A program made the translations under genes and the position numbers. Below the pieces are notes generated by a model that was given only the letters and a program-made list of their open reading frames with translations, made no database searches and was not told the DNA's origin. Positions 27,127 to 36,045 of a DNA stretch of 64,000 bases are shown here, piece by piece. The number at the start of each line of letters is the position of its first letter. Position 1 is the first letter of the stretch. Source of the DNA: Virgibacillus siamensis (GTDB lineage Bacteria > Bacillota > Bacilli > Bacillales > Amphibacillaceae). Where the stretch lies: assembly GCF_900162695.1 (NCBI RefSeq), contig NZ_FUIH01000007.1:1984001-2048000 (forward strand). Reading direction: 5' to 3'.

Positions 27127-27155
27127 GCCCAGCCTGGGATTGTTCCAGGCTGGGC
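27127..27155 (+). terminator. Terminator of the PBP gene
   Basis: Perfect 11-bp GC-rich inverted repeat GCCCAGCCTGG / CCAGGCTGGGC (27127-27137 with 27145-27155), 15 bp after the stop. Confidence 0.85.
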
Positions 27156-27215
27156 TTTCCATTTCGCCCAGCGAATGCGGGTTATTTCCTCCGCAAAATT
27201 TCACGCCATGTTGAA

Positions 27216-27325
27216 GGTTGATTTTTTCAATGTCTAGGTTGATTCTTCACACTTGTTGGTTGATTAATCACCAATGGAGGTTGATTTTCCGTGTGAAAGG
27301 TTGATATCACTTCCATATGGTTGAT
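27216..27325. repeat. GGTTGAT phased repeat array A, six copies
   Basis: Exact heptamers GGTTGAT start at 27216, 27237, 27258, 27279, 27299 and 27319, a period of 21, 21, 21, 20 and 20 bp, or two helical turns. Flanking bases favour A or T before and T or A after; the rest of each unit varies. The array lies between the PBP terminator and the convergent terminator of the AhpD-like gene, so it is not a promoter. All forward frames contain stops, so it is not coding. A second six-copy array is at 38415-38525. Confidence 0.85.
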
Positions 27326-27374
27326 TATCGCAGTAGATTTTCATCATCTGATGACTACTGTTGAATTCCATGAA

Positions 27375-27402
27375 AAAAACCTCTGCATCCACAGAGGTTT
27401 TT
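27375..27402 (-). terminator. Terminator of the AhpD-like gene
   Basis: Perfect 11-bp stem AAAAACCTCTG / CAGAGGTTTTT (27375-27385 with 27392-27402), just after the stop at 27412 on the minus strand. Confidence 0.85.
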
Positions 27403-27411
27403 ACAATCCTA

Positions 27412-27867
27412 TTATTTCTCCGGCTGATAGTTTCCGGGAACTGCCCGCATTGTGATAGCCAGACGGTTCCAGCTGTTAATGGTATTGATTGCATAAACAA
27501 GATCGACAAAATCTTTTTCATCAAAATACTCACGGACTTCCTGATACAAATCATCGGAAACGTCATGAGTGGAAATTTCTGTGATCACTTCTGTCAATGC
27601 CAATGCCGAACGTTCCCTGGCGGTGTAGTAATCCGTCTCACGCCATGCATTCAGTCCATACAGTCTTTGTTCAGTTTCGCCGTTCGCCCGTGCATCTTTC
27701 GTATGCATGTCCAGGCAAAATGCGCAGCCGTTAATTTGAGATGCCCGCGTTTTAACCAACTCCAGCAATGTCTGGTCCAATTTTGTCGATTTCATATATT
27801 TCTCAAAACCGACCATAAGCTGTAATGCCTCAGGTGCAATAGAGTAATAATTCAAACGTGCTTCCAT
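27412..27867 (-). CDS. AhpD-like carboxymuconolactone decarboxylase family protein
   Basis: 151 residues of the CMD/AhpD fold. The redox motif CAFCLDMHTKDAR (CxxC with a following His) is the alkylhydroperoxidase signature, so a peroxidase activity using a thiol partner is likely, while carboxymuconolactone decarboxylation is not. ATG at 27867 has GGAGGGG upstream. It is a single-gene unit, flanked by array A downstream. The physiological substrate is unknown. Confidence 0.85.
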   Translation of the reverse strand: MEARLNYYSIAPEALQLMVGFEKYMKSTKLDQTLLELVKTRASQINGCAFCLDMHTKDARANGETEQRLYGLNAWRETDYYTARERSALALTEVITEISTHDVSDDLYQEVREYFDEKDFVDLVYAINTINSWNRLAITMRAVPGNYQPEK

Positions 27868-28023
27868 TTAAATCCCCTCCACCATGTAATAACCTCAGTT
27901 TAATTCTATTCCTTTTTTATAGTAAACAAAAATAATTGAAACCAATATACCATTGAATCGTACAATACATTATTGGTATTATTTTTACAACAAACCAAAT
28001 ACATCCAGGGAGGAGAACTGGCG

Positions 28024-28968
28024 ATGAAAAAAGTTTTATTATCATCCATGATTGTTTTCATGCTGATGCTGCTCGCAGCATGCGGACAATCCGAAAACAC
28101 AAGCGACAGTGGAAGTGAGTCCGGCAACGAGGATCCGAAACAAGAGAAGAAGGAAGAATTGACGGCATTGCAGGTTATTGAGAAATCCGGCAAAACAATG
28201 CAAAACTGGCCAGGAATGGAATATTCCATGGATTTAAACCAGAATATCACTGCGACCAAAGGTGATCAGACGAAGAAGATGAAAACCCAAATGACTATGG
28301 ATACGAAAATGAAAATGGATCCAATGTCCATGTATATGAGTGGTCAAACCAAGGCAAATGGTCAAACTATTCCAGTGGAAAACTATTATCTGGATGGAAC
28401 TATGTACACGAAAACACCACAGGAAACATGGATTGGAATCAAAGGAATGAACCTGGAACAAATGCAAAAACAAAGCCAGGGCAAAAACCCTTCCAAGACG
28501 CTTGATCAATTCAAGAATATCCTGAAGCAGTTTTCCGACAACGAAAAGTCCAATAAATTCGTTACAATGAAAAAACAGGATGGCATGTATGTTGTGACAA
28601 TGGATTTAAACGAAAAGGCATCTCAAAAAGTGCTGGAACAGGGATTGAAACAGGTAAAGGATTCACTTGGCTCACTTAAACAAATGGGAATCGCACAATC
28701 TTTAAATAAGATGAAAATCAAACATCTGAAACAAACCTTTTACATTGACCAAAAAACATTTGAACAAAACAAAATGGAGCAGAAAATGACAATGGAAATG
28801 CCTATGAACGGCATTAAAATGACCATTGATCAGGAAATGGCAATGGAAATCACCGGTAAAGTTGAAAAACCAATTTCTGTTCCAAAGAAAATCAAGCAAA
28901 ATGCAAAGACGATTTCCATGAAACAGCTCCAGAAAATACAGAAACAGCAGCAAAAACAACCAAAATAA
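28024..28968 (+). CDS. Methionine/lysine-rich lipoprotein, DUF6612/LppX-like
   Basis: 314 residues. MKKVLLSSMIVFMLMLLAACGQ is a lipoprotein signal with lipobox LAAC, followed by a Ser/Glu-rich linker. The mature part has long beta-strand-like repeats rich in Met and Lys (KMKTQMTMDTKMKMD, MEQKMTMEMPMNGIK). This pattern fits Firmicute surface lipoproteins of the LolA/LppX-like superfamily, which bind lipids or hydrophobic ligands, but I assign the family only tentatively. ATG at 28024 follows GGGAGGAG. Terminated by a strong hairpin shared with the facing gene. Confidence 0.7.
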   Translation: MKKVLLSSMIVFMLMLLAACGQSENTSDSGSESGNEDPKQEKKEELTALQVIEKSGKTMQNWPGMEYSMDLNQNITATKGDQTKKMKTQMTMDTKMKMDPMSMYMSGQTKANGQTIPVENYYLDGTMYTKTPQETWIGIKGMNLEQMQKQSQGKNPSKTLDQFKNILKQFSDNEKSNKFVTMKKQDGMYVVTMDLNEKASQKVLEQGLKQVKDSLGSLKQMGIAQSLNKMKIKHLKQTFYIDQKTFEQNKMEQKMTMEMPMNGIKMTIDQEMAMEITGKVEKPISVPKKIKQNAKTISMKQLQKIQKQQQKQPK

Positions 28969-28972
28969 AACT

Positions 28973-29004
28973 GAGTGGATGGGATCCGGAAATCCCATCC
29001 ACTC
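28973..29004. terminator. Bidirectional terminator
   Basis: Perfect 12-bp stem GAGTGGATGGGA / TCCCATCCACTC (28973-28984 with 28993-29004), between the lipoprotein stop and the stop codon of the IDEAL gene, which it abuts. Confidence 0.85.
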
Positions 29005-29451
29005 TTATTTTTGAAGAAGTTTGGTTAAGGAAATAAATTTTCCTTTATCACGCTCATCCAATGATTGATCAATAAGGCGTCTCAGATTCATGTTCTCCAA
29101 TTCATGTATAATGAGAGCGGTTTCATCAATTTGATTGTTTTGCTTCTCCTCTTCAAAAATATAGTATGGCTGCGCAATAACATCCAGCTGCAGCAGAAAA
29201 TCAGGAAGGGAAATTAACTCTGTCATAGTCAGGTAAACGATGTCTTTACCTTTCTGGAAAGCAAACCTTGCCCCCATATTTTCCACTTTTTGTGTTTTGC
29301 GATTAATCCGTATTTCTTTCGCTTCTGTCGGGACAAACTGATAAACTTGCTCATCAATCAGTACAGAAAAATACTGATAAGCTAAAATAACGCGAATAAA
29401 TTCATTATCTGCCTTAATATAATAGGGCTTTAACATCTTTACAGTAACCAT
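29005..29451 (-). CDS. IDEAL-domain protein
   Basis: 148 residues. The N-terminal part (about 1-100) is soluble and mixed alpha/beta. The last ~38 residues (ALIIHELENMNLRRLIDQSL, then DERDKGKFISLTK) match the IDEAL domain, named for its I-D-E-A-L-like core and found in Bacillus YpiB and related proteins. Function is unknown; it often accompanies regulatory or competence proteins. ATG at 29451 has AGGAGGTG upstream. Confidence 0.75.
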   Translation of the reverse strand: MVTVKMLKPYYIKADNEFIRVILAYQYFSVLIDEQVYQFVPTEAKEIRINRKTQKVENMGARFAFQKGKDIVYLTMTELISLPDFLLQLDVIAQPYYIFEEEKQNNQIDETALIIHELENMNLRRLIDQSLDERDKGKFISLTKLLQK

Positions 29452-29565
29452 ATTTCCACCTCCTGATTTAAATATACTCGTAATTTTCAGTTAATTAATT
29501 TTACTACATAACGGTGAAAAATACAAGTGAAAGTTTTGGAAAAATAATACCGCCAATCTCAAAGA

Positions 29566-30573
29566 TTAGCGGAGGTAGTTGTGCACGATGTATTCAACAG
29601 CTTGTTGGACATCTTCCTGTGAATACTTTTTTTGTTCTGCCTCTTCAAGGATTGCACCGGATTTTTTCAAATAGTGGATTCCTTCTTTCATATACGCTTT
29701 GTAACGGTTATTCCATTTTTCAATTTCATCTGCAAATTTTTCATCCGTACCTGGAACAACAAATTCCTTATATAAATCTACTATCTGCTCCCCTTCACGT
29801 TTGGGAAAGAACTCATGTGGATCTGTACTGTCAAAAATACAGAAATCCAAGCCGCGGACAAGCACCATATCGAGACTGTTCGGATCAAAACTGCAATGAT
29901 AAACTTCTGTATCGAAACCTTTAGCAGCACATGCTTTTGCCAGCTTTTTCATGAAGGTTGACTTTCCTGTTCCCGCACGGCCCTTGATGTAATCAACATT
30001 TTTTATGTCCTTAATTAAATGAGGCACTTCATTTACAACGCCATCCGGCGTGTTGGTGCCAAAAAACCTGTGGAATATATGACCATTCGTTCCCTGACTC
30101 GCTTTATCTTTTAATAAGTTATCAATGAATTCCTCAGCAAATTCATCTGCCCGTACAAAATTCATTTGGTTGAAGTAGATTTTTTCAAGTTCATCGTGTA
30201 TACGTAACCCTTTTTCGAAACTTGTGTGTGCTCTTTGAATAAATGTGTTAAACGCCGGGTCGATTTTCTGCGTGGATGGAAACCATCTATCCAACAAAAT
30301 GAAAGTACCATCATCCGTAATAGTTGAATCCAAAACGGCAAGTGACTTTTCACGAGTAATAAATCCGTCCAAGTAAGCTTTTCCAAGCGGACTTAGCAGT
30401 ATTTCAGCGTCCGACTTATAATGTCCCATCAGTTTCCGAAGAACTTCCGATTTAAATTTTTGCGAGGGATGTTGCAATAAAAAAACGGATTGAATTCTTT
30501 CTATGTTTGTATCAAGAAAGTTCACCAGTCCTTCAGCAGTGTTGCCTGTTACATAATATTTTTGTTCCGCCAA
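29566..30573 (-). CDS. P-loop NTPase of the PRK06851 type, first P-loop degenerate
   Basis: 335 residues from TTG at 30573, which sits 9 bp after AAGGA; a GTG nine bases earlier overlaps the ribosome site. A clear Walker A, IKGRAGTGKSTFM, lies at about residues 196-209. Members of this Bacillus/Clostridium family are built from two P-loop halves, and the corresponding first loop here (about residues 30-45, VFLLQHPSQKFKSEV) has lost the GxGxGKST residues. The family is uncharacterised. It stands alone between the IDEAL gene and the ABC-2 operon. A weak hairpin (about 29551-29574) may act as terminator. Confidence 0.75.
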   Translation of the reverse strand: MAEQKYYVTGNTAEGLVNFLDTNIERIQSVFLLQHPSQKFKSEVLRKLMGHYKSDAEILLSPLGKAYLDGFITREKSLAVLDSTITDDGTFILLDRWFPSTQKIDPAFNTFIQRAHTSFEKGLRIHDELEKIYFNQMNFVRADEFAEEFIDNLLKDKASQGTNGHIFHRFFGTNTPDGVVNEVPHLIKDIKNVDYIKGRAGTGKSTFMKKLAKACAAKGFDTEVYHCSFDPNSLDMVLVRGLDFCIFDSTDPHEFFPKREGEQIVDLYKEFVVPGTDEKFADEIEKWNNRYKAYMKEGIHYLKKSGAILEEAEQKKYSQEDVQQAVEYIVHNYLR

Positions 30574-30721
30574 AGCAAACACTTCCTTTTTTAAATATAC
30601 TTACTGCCAAATTAAGTATATTCGTCTAAAAGAAAGAATGTGCATTTTATACCAATTCTTTCATAAACAAATTAATAGACTAATCCCAAAAACCGCTACC
30701 CCACGGCAACGGTTCTCAAAT

Positions 30722-31498
30722 CTAATAATGCCCCAACAATCCTTTCTTCATGGCATGCCGTTCACAAGCGATATAAATTGCAACACCAATAATTCCATAA
30801 ACAATCGCATTTCCAATCAGCCATGCATAGTCACTAAAAGTGAAGTCTGCCAGTGTATAGCCTTTGATCATAATCATACGTGTCATATCGACTCCTTTAA
30901 CAAACGGGGCAACAACAAGATATGGTGCGACTGATAATGGAACAAACGTCAATCCGGCTACAATAAACTGCAGGATTTGCAGAAAAGCGTTAATTTGTTT
31001 GAAAATAAGTGCCAATCCAGCTACGACAAAGCTTGTTCCAATCATGCTGGCCAATGTCAGAACCAGGATTGGGAATATTGCCAACGGATTTAAATTCAGC
31101 CATTCACCAGCTGTCGCCATGGAAAGAAACAGTAGAAAAACAACTAGAACAAAATGGTTGAAGACCGTTCCAAATAGTCTTGCGAGTAATATTTTCCACG
31201 GTTTCACCGGGGACATAAACAACTGCTCCAAAGTACCCTTCATCGCTTCATCCGAGATGGTCCAGCCAATCGATTGTAAAGTCATCATGCCAAAGTACCA
31301 GAAAATATAGTTCACAATAATATACTGGGTGTTCGTACTAGCCTGTGATGGATCTCCGATTACCTGAATCCCGAACATCATGCCAATGAAAATAATATAA
31401 AATGTCAGCAGCAAACTGATTGTGTTTGCTTTATAACGTTTCAGTTCAACATATTCGAGCATTGTATTGACGCGTAATACGTTCCAAAATGGTGTCAC
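30722..31498 (-). CDS. ABC-2 type exporter permease
   Basis: 258-residue membrane protein with six predicted segments. The conserved MKGTLEQLFMSPVKPWKILLAR loop between segments is typical of ABC-2 permeases for drugs, sodium or lipids. GTG at 31498 overlaps the ATPase stop by 4 bases (GTGA). An ATG twelve codons later (MLEYVELKRYKAN) is an alternative start. The substrate is unknown. Confidence 0.85.
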   Translation of the reverse strand: MTPFWNVLRVNTMLEYVELKRYKANTISLLLTFYIIFIGMMFGIQVIGDPSQASTNTQYIIVNYIFWYFGMMTLQSIGWTISDEAMKGTLEQLFMSPVKPWKILLARLFGTVFNHFVLVVFLLFLSMATAGEWLNLNPLAIFPILVLTLASMIGTSFVVAGLALIFKQINAFLQILQFIVAGLTFVPLSVAPYLVVAPFVKGVDMTRMIMIKGYTLADFTFSDYAWLIGNAIVYGIIGVAIYIACERHAMKKGLLGHY

Positions 31499-32448
31499 GA
31501 TGCCGCCTCCTCTTTTACCAGTTTCATAAAGACCTGCTCAAAATTAATCTCCGTTCGGTTTATCGTTTCAATAGATGTTTTGTTTTTATATAAAATGTCC
31601 ATCAAACTATATATTTCATGTTCTTGTTCAAAACTGACTTCCAGCTTCATGCCATCCAGCAAATGTATTGGAAACTGAATCTTGAGCATTTCCAATTGTT
31701 CATCTGTCAGTTCGTCTTTCAAGTGAACCTGATATGCACTTGTTTCAAATAGGCGAAGCAGCTGGTCGACCCGATCATCTGCTATCACTTTGCCGGCATT
31801 AATGATGATTGTGCGTTCACATAAATCCTGTACAACCGGCATGTCGTGTGTACTGATGATGATTGTTTTCCCTTGTTCACGGGCTATATTCCGCAAAAGT
31901 TCCCGGACCTCATAACCTGTTGTTACATCGAGTCCCAAGGTTGGTTCATCGAGTAAAATAACATCTGTATCTGCCAGCATTGCAATACAGATAGCCAGTT
32001 TTTGCTGCATGCCCCTTGATAAATTGTTAACCAGTTCATGCTTTTTGGATTGAAGCCGAAAAAGTGTCAGCAATTCCTCGACACGGGCTTTGATTTCTTT
32101 TTTAGGGATACCGCGGTTACCTGCAAAATATTGCATATTTTCAAGAACTGTCATACGCCAATAAAGGTTCCGGTTTCCTTCGAGAACAGCACTGATATGA
32201 CGTAATGCTTTGTTACGGTCCTTTATGCTGTCAAACCCGTTAATTGTGACTGAACCTTCATCCGGAACCAGCAATCCGCAAATCATTTTAATTGTAGTCG
32301 TTTTACCGGCACCATTTGGACCAAGCAGCCCAACAATTTCCCCTTTCTTTATCCCGAATGAAACACCTTTTACAGCGACAAACTCTTCTTTTGATTTTCG
32401 CTTTTTATACTTTTTCATTACACCATCCACAGTAATAATGCCTTCCAT
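31495..32448 (-). CDS. ABC-2 type exporter ATPase
   Basis: 317 residues. Walker A GLLGPNGAGKTT, signature LSRGMQQK, Walker B VILLDEPTLGLD and switch STHDMP are visible, followed by a ~90-residue C-terminal extension common in NatA/DrrA-type exporters. It is coupled to the downstream permease by a 4-base overlap. ATG at 32448 follows AAAGGGG. No regulator adjoins; substrate unknown. Confidence 0.9.
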   Translation of the reverse strand: MEGIITVDGVMKKYKKRKSKEEFVAVKGVSFGIKKGEIVGLLGPNGAGKTTTIKMICGLLVPDEGSVTINGFDSIKDRNKALRHISAVLEGNRNLYWRMTVLENMQYFAGNRGIPKKEIKARVEELLTLFRLQSKKHELVNNLSRGMQQKLAICIAMLADTDVILLDEPTLGLDVTTGYEVRELLRNIAREQGKTIIISTHDMPVVQDLCERTIIINAGKVIADDRVDQLLRLFETSAYQVHLKDELTDEQLEMLKIQFPIHLLDGMKLEVSFEQEHEIYSLMDILYKNKTSIETINRTEINFEQVFMKLVKEEAAS

Positions 32449-32606
32449 ATTCCTGCCCCTTTCCTGATTTCTAATTTTTATTATAAAGATTTATCAGAAT
32501 AATACATCAGCCAATTGATGTTTTTCCTCTCGGTCTGAAGGCGGAGGAAATATTCGGCTCTATGATGGCTGCTCGCCCGCGTTGGGTGCGTTGCTCTACA
32601 AAAAAA

Positions 32607-32640
32607 GAATCCATGCAACTCTTCAAAGCTGCATGGATTC
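32607..32640 (-). terminator. Terminator of the aldehyde dehydrogenase operon
   Basis: Perfect 11-bp stem GAATCCATGCA / TGCATGGATTC (32607-32617 with 32630-32640), followed on the minus strand by a run of T, 10 bp after the DUF779 stop. Confidence 0.9.
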
Positions 32641-32649
32641 TCCCTTTTT

Positions 32650-33003
32650 TTATATTAATTCCGCTCGTTCTTTCTCGGTAAACACCCTGGATCTGGTCAG
32701 GAACCGCTTGCCCTCGGGTCCTTCCAGTGAAAACATTCCACCCCGGCCATCAACAGCATCGATAATCAGCTGGGTATGCTTCCAATATTCATATTGATCC
32801 TTGGACATATAGAAAGGTGTTTCGCCGATTTCACCCAGAAGTACATCAGATTCACCAACACGAAATTCTCCCCTTGGGTAGCACATTGGCGAGCTTCCGT
32901 CACAGCATCCCCCCGATTGATGAAACATGAGCGGGCCATGTGTCTCAATTAGCGTGTTGATCAGCTGAAGTGCTTCATCTGTCGCTGTCACTCGTTCAAC
33001 CAT
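32650..33003 (-). CDS. DUF779 protein
   Basis: 117 residues. HQSGGCCDGSSPMC is the cysteine-rich signature of DUF779, a small family almost always encoded beside an ExaC/AldA-type aldehyde dehydrogenase, as here. The cysteines suggest metal or redox binding; the function is not established. ATG at 33003 has AAAGGGTG upstream; it is cotranscribed with the dehydrogenase 60 bp upstream. Confidence 0.9.
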   Translation of the reverse strand: MVERVTATDEALQLINTLIETHGPLMFHQSGGCCDGSSPMCYPRGEFRVGESDVLLGEIGETPFYMSKDQYEYWKHTQLIIDAVDGRGGMFSLEGPEGKRFLTRSRVFTEKERAELI

Positions 33004-33063
33004 TCTTCACACCCTTTCTATTTGTTTTTTATAATATATGCAACGTCCGATCTTTGATTCTGA

Positions 33064-34584
33064 TTAAAAGAATCCGGCTGTCCCCTCACTGTAACTGATT
33101 AAGAGATTTTTCGTCTGCTGGTAATGATCAAGCATCATCAAATGGTTTTCCCGTCCGATTCCGGATTTCTTATAGCCGCCAAACGCTGCATGTGCCGGAT
33201 ACTGATGGTAGCAGTTTGTCCAGACACGCCCCGCCTCTATACCGCGGCCAAAACGATATGCGGTATTAATATTTCGTGTCCATACACCGGCACCCAGGCC
33301 ATACAATGTATCATTGGCGATTTCCATTGCTTCGTTATCATCTTTGAATGTTGTAACGGACAAGACCGGACCAAAGATTTCTTCCTGAAAAACACGCATT
33401 TTGTTATCACCTTTAAAAATGGTCGGTTCGATATAATAACCATCGGCCATTTCACCATCAAGCTTGTTAACATTACCGCCCACAAGCACTTCCGCACCCT
33501 CCTGCTTACCGATGTCCAGGTACGACTTAATTTTCTCCATTTGTTCCTGTGAAGCCTGTGCCCCCATCATGGTATCTGTATCTAGCGGATGACCGATTTT
33601 AATCTGATTAACCCGCTCGATGGCTTTTTCCATAAATTGATCATAGATGGATTCATGTACAAGCGCCCTGGAAGGACAAGTACAGACTTCCCCCTGATTG
33701 AGTGCAAACATGACCATGCCTTCAATTGTTTTGTCCAAAAATCCGTCATCTTTGTCCATAACATCCGGAAAGAAAATATTTGGTGATTTTCCACCAAGCT
33801 CTAGTGTAACAGGAATAATATTTTCAGATGCATATTGCATTATCAGTCGACCGGTAGTCGTTTCACCCGTGAAGGCAATCTTAGAAATACCACTGTTTGA
33901 TGCCAACGGTTTACCAGCCTCGACCCCAAATCCGTTAACAATATTCAGAACACCTTTCGGCAGCAAATCCTTGATTAGGTCCAGCAATACATGGATTGAT
34001 GCCGGTGTCTGCTCTGCCGGTTTCAGCACAACACAGTTACCAGCGGCGAGTGCCGGTGCAAGTTTCCACGTAGCCATCAAGATTGGAAAGTTCCATGGAA
34101 TAATCTGTCCGACAACTCCCAGCGGCTCATGGAAATGATAGGCAACTGTATCATTGTCAATTTGACTGATACCGCCTTCCTGCGCACGGATTGCTCCGGC
34201 AAAATAACGGAAATGATCGATTGCCAGGGGTATATCCGCATTCAATGGTTCTCTGACTGCTTTTCCATTATCCCATGTCTCCGCAACAGCCAATGTCTCC
34301 AGGTTTTCTTCCATCCGATCGGCAATTTTATTCAATATATTTGCCCGCTCGGCAACAGATGTTTTTCCCCACGCTTCTTTAGCTGCATGCGCCGTCTCAA
34401 CAGCTGCTTCAACATCTTCTTTTGTTGACCGTGCAATTTCACAAAAAACTTTCCCGGTTACCGGACTGACATTCTCGAAATACTTTCCATTTGCCGGGGG
34501 ACGATATTCACCGCCGATATAATTGTCATACCTTTCCCGAAAATTAACTTTCGCCCCTTCAGCATTGGGATTTGCATACCTCAT
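33064..34584 (-). CDS. NAD-dependent aldehyde dehydrogenase (ExaC/AldA type)
   Basis: 506 residues. Rossmann-fold cofactor site FTGETTTGR (about 238-246), catalytic Glu262 (LELGGKSP) and nucleophile Cys301 (NQGEVC) are present, with the substrate and NAD-binding motif PWNFPILM. Enzymes of this subgroup, paired with DUF779, oxidise acetaldehyde or short aldehydes. A catabolite response element just upstream suggests repression by sugars. ATG at 34584 follows GAGGAGG. Exact substrate is inferred from the family only. Confidence 0.93.
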   Translation of the reverse strand: MRYANPNAEGAKVNFRERYDNYIGGEYRPPANGKYFENVSPVTGKVFCEIARSTKEDVEAAVETAHAAKEAWGKTSVAERANILNKIADRMEENLETLAVAETWDNGKAVREPLNADIPLAIDHFRYFAGAIRAQEGGISQIDNDTVAYHFHEPLGVVGQIIPWNFPILMATWKLAPALAAGNCVVLKPAEQTPASIHVLLDLIKDLLPKGVLNIVNGFGVEAGKPLASNSGISKIAFTGETTTGRLIMQYASENIIPVTLELGGKSPNIFFPDVMDKDDGFLDKTIEGMVMFALNQGEVCTCPSRALVHESIYDQFMEKAIERVNQIKIGHPLDTDTMMGAQASQEQMEKIKSYLDIGKQEGAEVLVGGNVNKLDGEMADGYYIEPTIFKGDNKMRVFQEEIFGPVLSVTTFKDDNEAMEIANDTLYGLGAGVWTRNINTAYRFGRGIEAGRVWTNCYHQYPAHAAFGGYKKSGIGRENHLMMLDHYQQTKNLLISYSEGTAGFF

Positions 34585-34607
34585 AAAACCATTCCTCCTC
34601 TATATAT

Positions 34608-34621
34608 TGTAATCGTTTACA
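34608..34621. promoter_or_regulatory. CcpA catabolite response element upstream of the aldehyde dehydrogenase
   Basis: TGTAATCGTTTACA at 34608-34621, a full match to the cre core TGNAANCGNTNNCA, lies 24 bp before the start codon within the leader or promoter. It predicts glucose repression through CcpA. Confidence 0.7.
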
Positions 34622-34889
34622 AAATTCTGATGAAAAAATCTAGTTTGATATTCTTATTTGAATTATAGCAGTTAATTTAAAATTTTGACAACAAATTGAT
34701 TATAAAAAAACAGCCCTTCATTATAAGGACTGTTTTTGACTGGAAGCTGAAGTTTATATAGGAAAAGACGCCACTTCAGAGGCGCCGAAACTATTTGTTA
34801 ATTATAAAAAGATGCCGTTTGTGACATCTTCCTTTCATATCATAAAAATTATGGATAACTTTTTATTGCTTCAGCTTCAATACCATTCA
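34622..34889. other. Gene-free stretch with three hairpins
   Basis: Contains AAAAACAG...CTGTTTTT (about 34708-34738), GACGCC...GGCGCC (about 34767-34786) and AAGATG...CATCTT (about 34807-34828). The last one, near the YdjO stop, could end that gene; the other two have no assigned role. I see no gene. Confidence 0.5.
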
Positions 34890-35072
34890 CTACTTCAATT
34901 CCGGAAGTACGCGCACTTCCTGTTTCATTGAAGATTTACAGAGCGGGCATACTGGTTCTTCCTCAAAACTGTATGACTCTCTCATCCAACCTGAACAGTC
35001 TTCACTCGTACAAGACCATACATTGGTTTCAACTTCCGGCACCGGCTCTTTTGGCCCGCGGGAAAATGACAT
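34890..35072 (-). CDS. YdjO-like cold-inducible small zinc-ribbon protein
   Basis: 60 residues from ATG at 35072, which follows AAAGGGG by 8 bp; longer frames start upstream but without a ribosome site. Two cysteine pairs (CTSEDC and CPLC) with WMRES between them form a zinc-ribbon-like motif, matching the YdjO family of Bacillus, reported as cold-inducible. The molecular role is unknown. Confidence 0.8.
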   Translation of the reverse strand: MSFSRGPKEPVPEVETNVWSCTSEDCSGWMRESYSFEEEPVCPLCKSSMKQEVRVLPELK

Positions 35073-35175
35073 AACAGCAACCCCTTTCATGGTACTGTTA
35101 CCATTATACTCCTTTCTGTGATACAAAGAAAGGAAACACGGCTCATTCGTTCAAGTTAGACAAAAGAAGGTGAAG

Positions 35176-35928
35176 TTATACAGACTTCTCTTGATTTAGT
35201 ACAAACGTTTCGATCGCTTTCGCAACTCCGTCCTGATTGTTAGTATCTGTCACATGATCTGCCACTTTTTTGATTGCTTCCTGTGCATTTCCCATTGCAA
35301 TGCCAAGCCCCGCCTGCTGAATCATTTTAATGTCATTTAAGCTGTCACCAATTGCCAGCACATTATTCATCGTAATATCCAATTTATCGCATAATTTCCG
35401 CAGTGCACTTGCTTTATTTACACCTTTTGGATTGACTTCGATGTTTGTGGGCAGAGAATTAGTCAGTTCCAATTCATCATAATGGGATAGTTCTTTTACG
35501 ATATTGTCGAGTTTAGTTGTATCAAGCGAATCACATCCATATTTCAGCCACTCATAATCGTAAAAGTTTTCCGGGCCTTCACCACCACGCCAAACCTTGT
35601 CAGTCGATATCATCCAGCTGTTTACTTCCATCTGTTTTCCGAGTTCAAACATCAATTGAACCATCTTTGGATCAAGCAAATGTTGCTCCAGAAGCTGTTC
35701 TTCCACTGTCCAGATTTCCCCGCCGTTCGCCGTAATCAGAAATGATGGCAGGCTGAGCTGCTTTGCATAAGGGAGACAGGTTGCAATCCCGCGCCCGGTA
35801 CTGAGTACAACGTGAACATCCTTTGCCAGTGTTTTGCGAATAACCTGTTGTGTGTAATCAGAGATTTCTTCGTCATTTGTTAATAACGTCCCGTCCATAT
35901 CGAGTGCTACCAATTTTATTTTATCCAT
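35176..35928 (-). CDS. Cof-type HAD hydrolase
   Basis: 250 residues. Motif I ALDMDGTLL, motif II STGRG, and motif IV GDSLNDIKM of the haloacid dehalogenase superfamily with a Cof-type C2 cap between them. Likely a phosphatase on sugar phosphates or flavin mononucleotide-type substrates, but specificity cannot be told. ATG at 35928 follows AAGGAG. It stands alone. Confidence 0.9.
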   Translation of the reverse strand: MDKIKLVALDMDGTLLTNDEEISDYTQQVIRKTLAKDVHVVLSTGRGIATCLPYAKQLSLPSFLITANGGEIWTVEEQLLEQHLLDPKMVQLMFELGKQMEVNSWMISTDKVWRGGEGPENFYDYEWLKYGCDSLDTTKLDNIVKELSHYDELELTNSLPTNIEVNPKGVNKASALRKLCDKLDITMNNVLAIGDSLNDIKMIQQAGLGIAMGNAQEAIKKVADHVTDTNNQDGVAKAIETFVLNQEKSV

Positions 35929-36045
35929 TTATACGCTCCTTATCTCTGCCATTCCTCTGTCATGGAAACCATATTATTATGAAAGGGAAACAGCAGGCTT
36001 ATTGTAATATACTTCGAAACTCTAATCAATAGAAAGGATATGATG

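Noticed and set aside
27216..27325. CRISPR array
   Set aside because: Repeats are only 7 bp and units 20-21 bp; CRISPR repeats are much longer and identical, and no cas gene is nearby. The same applies to 38415-38525.
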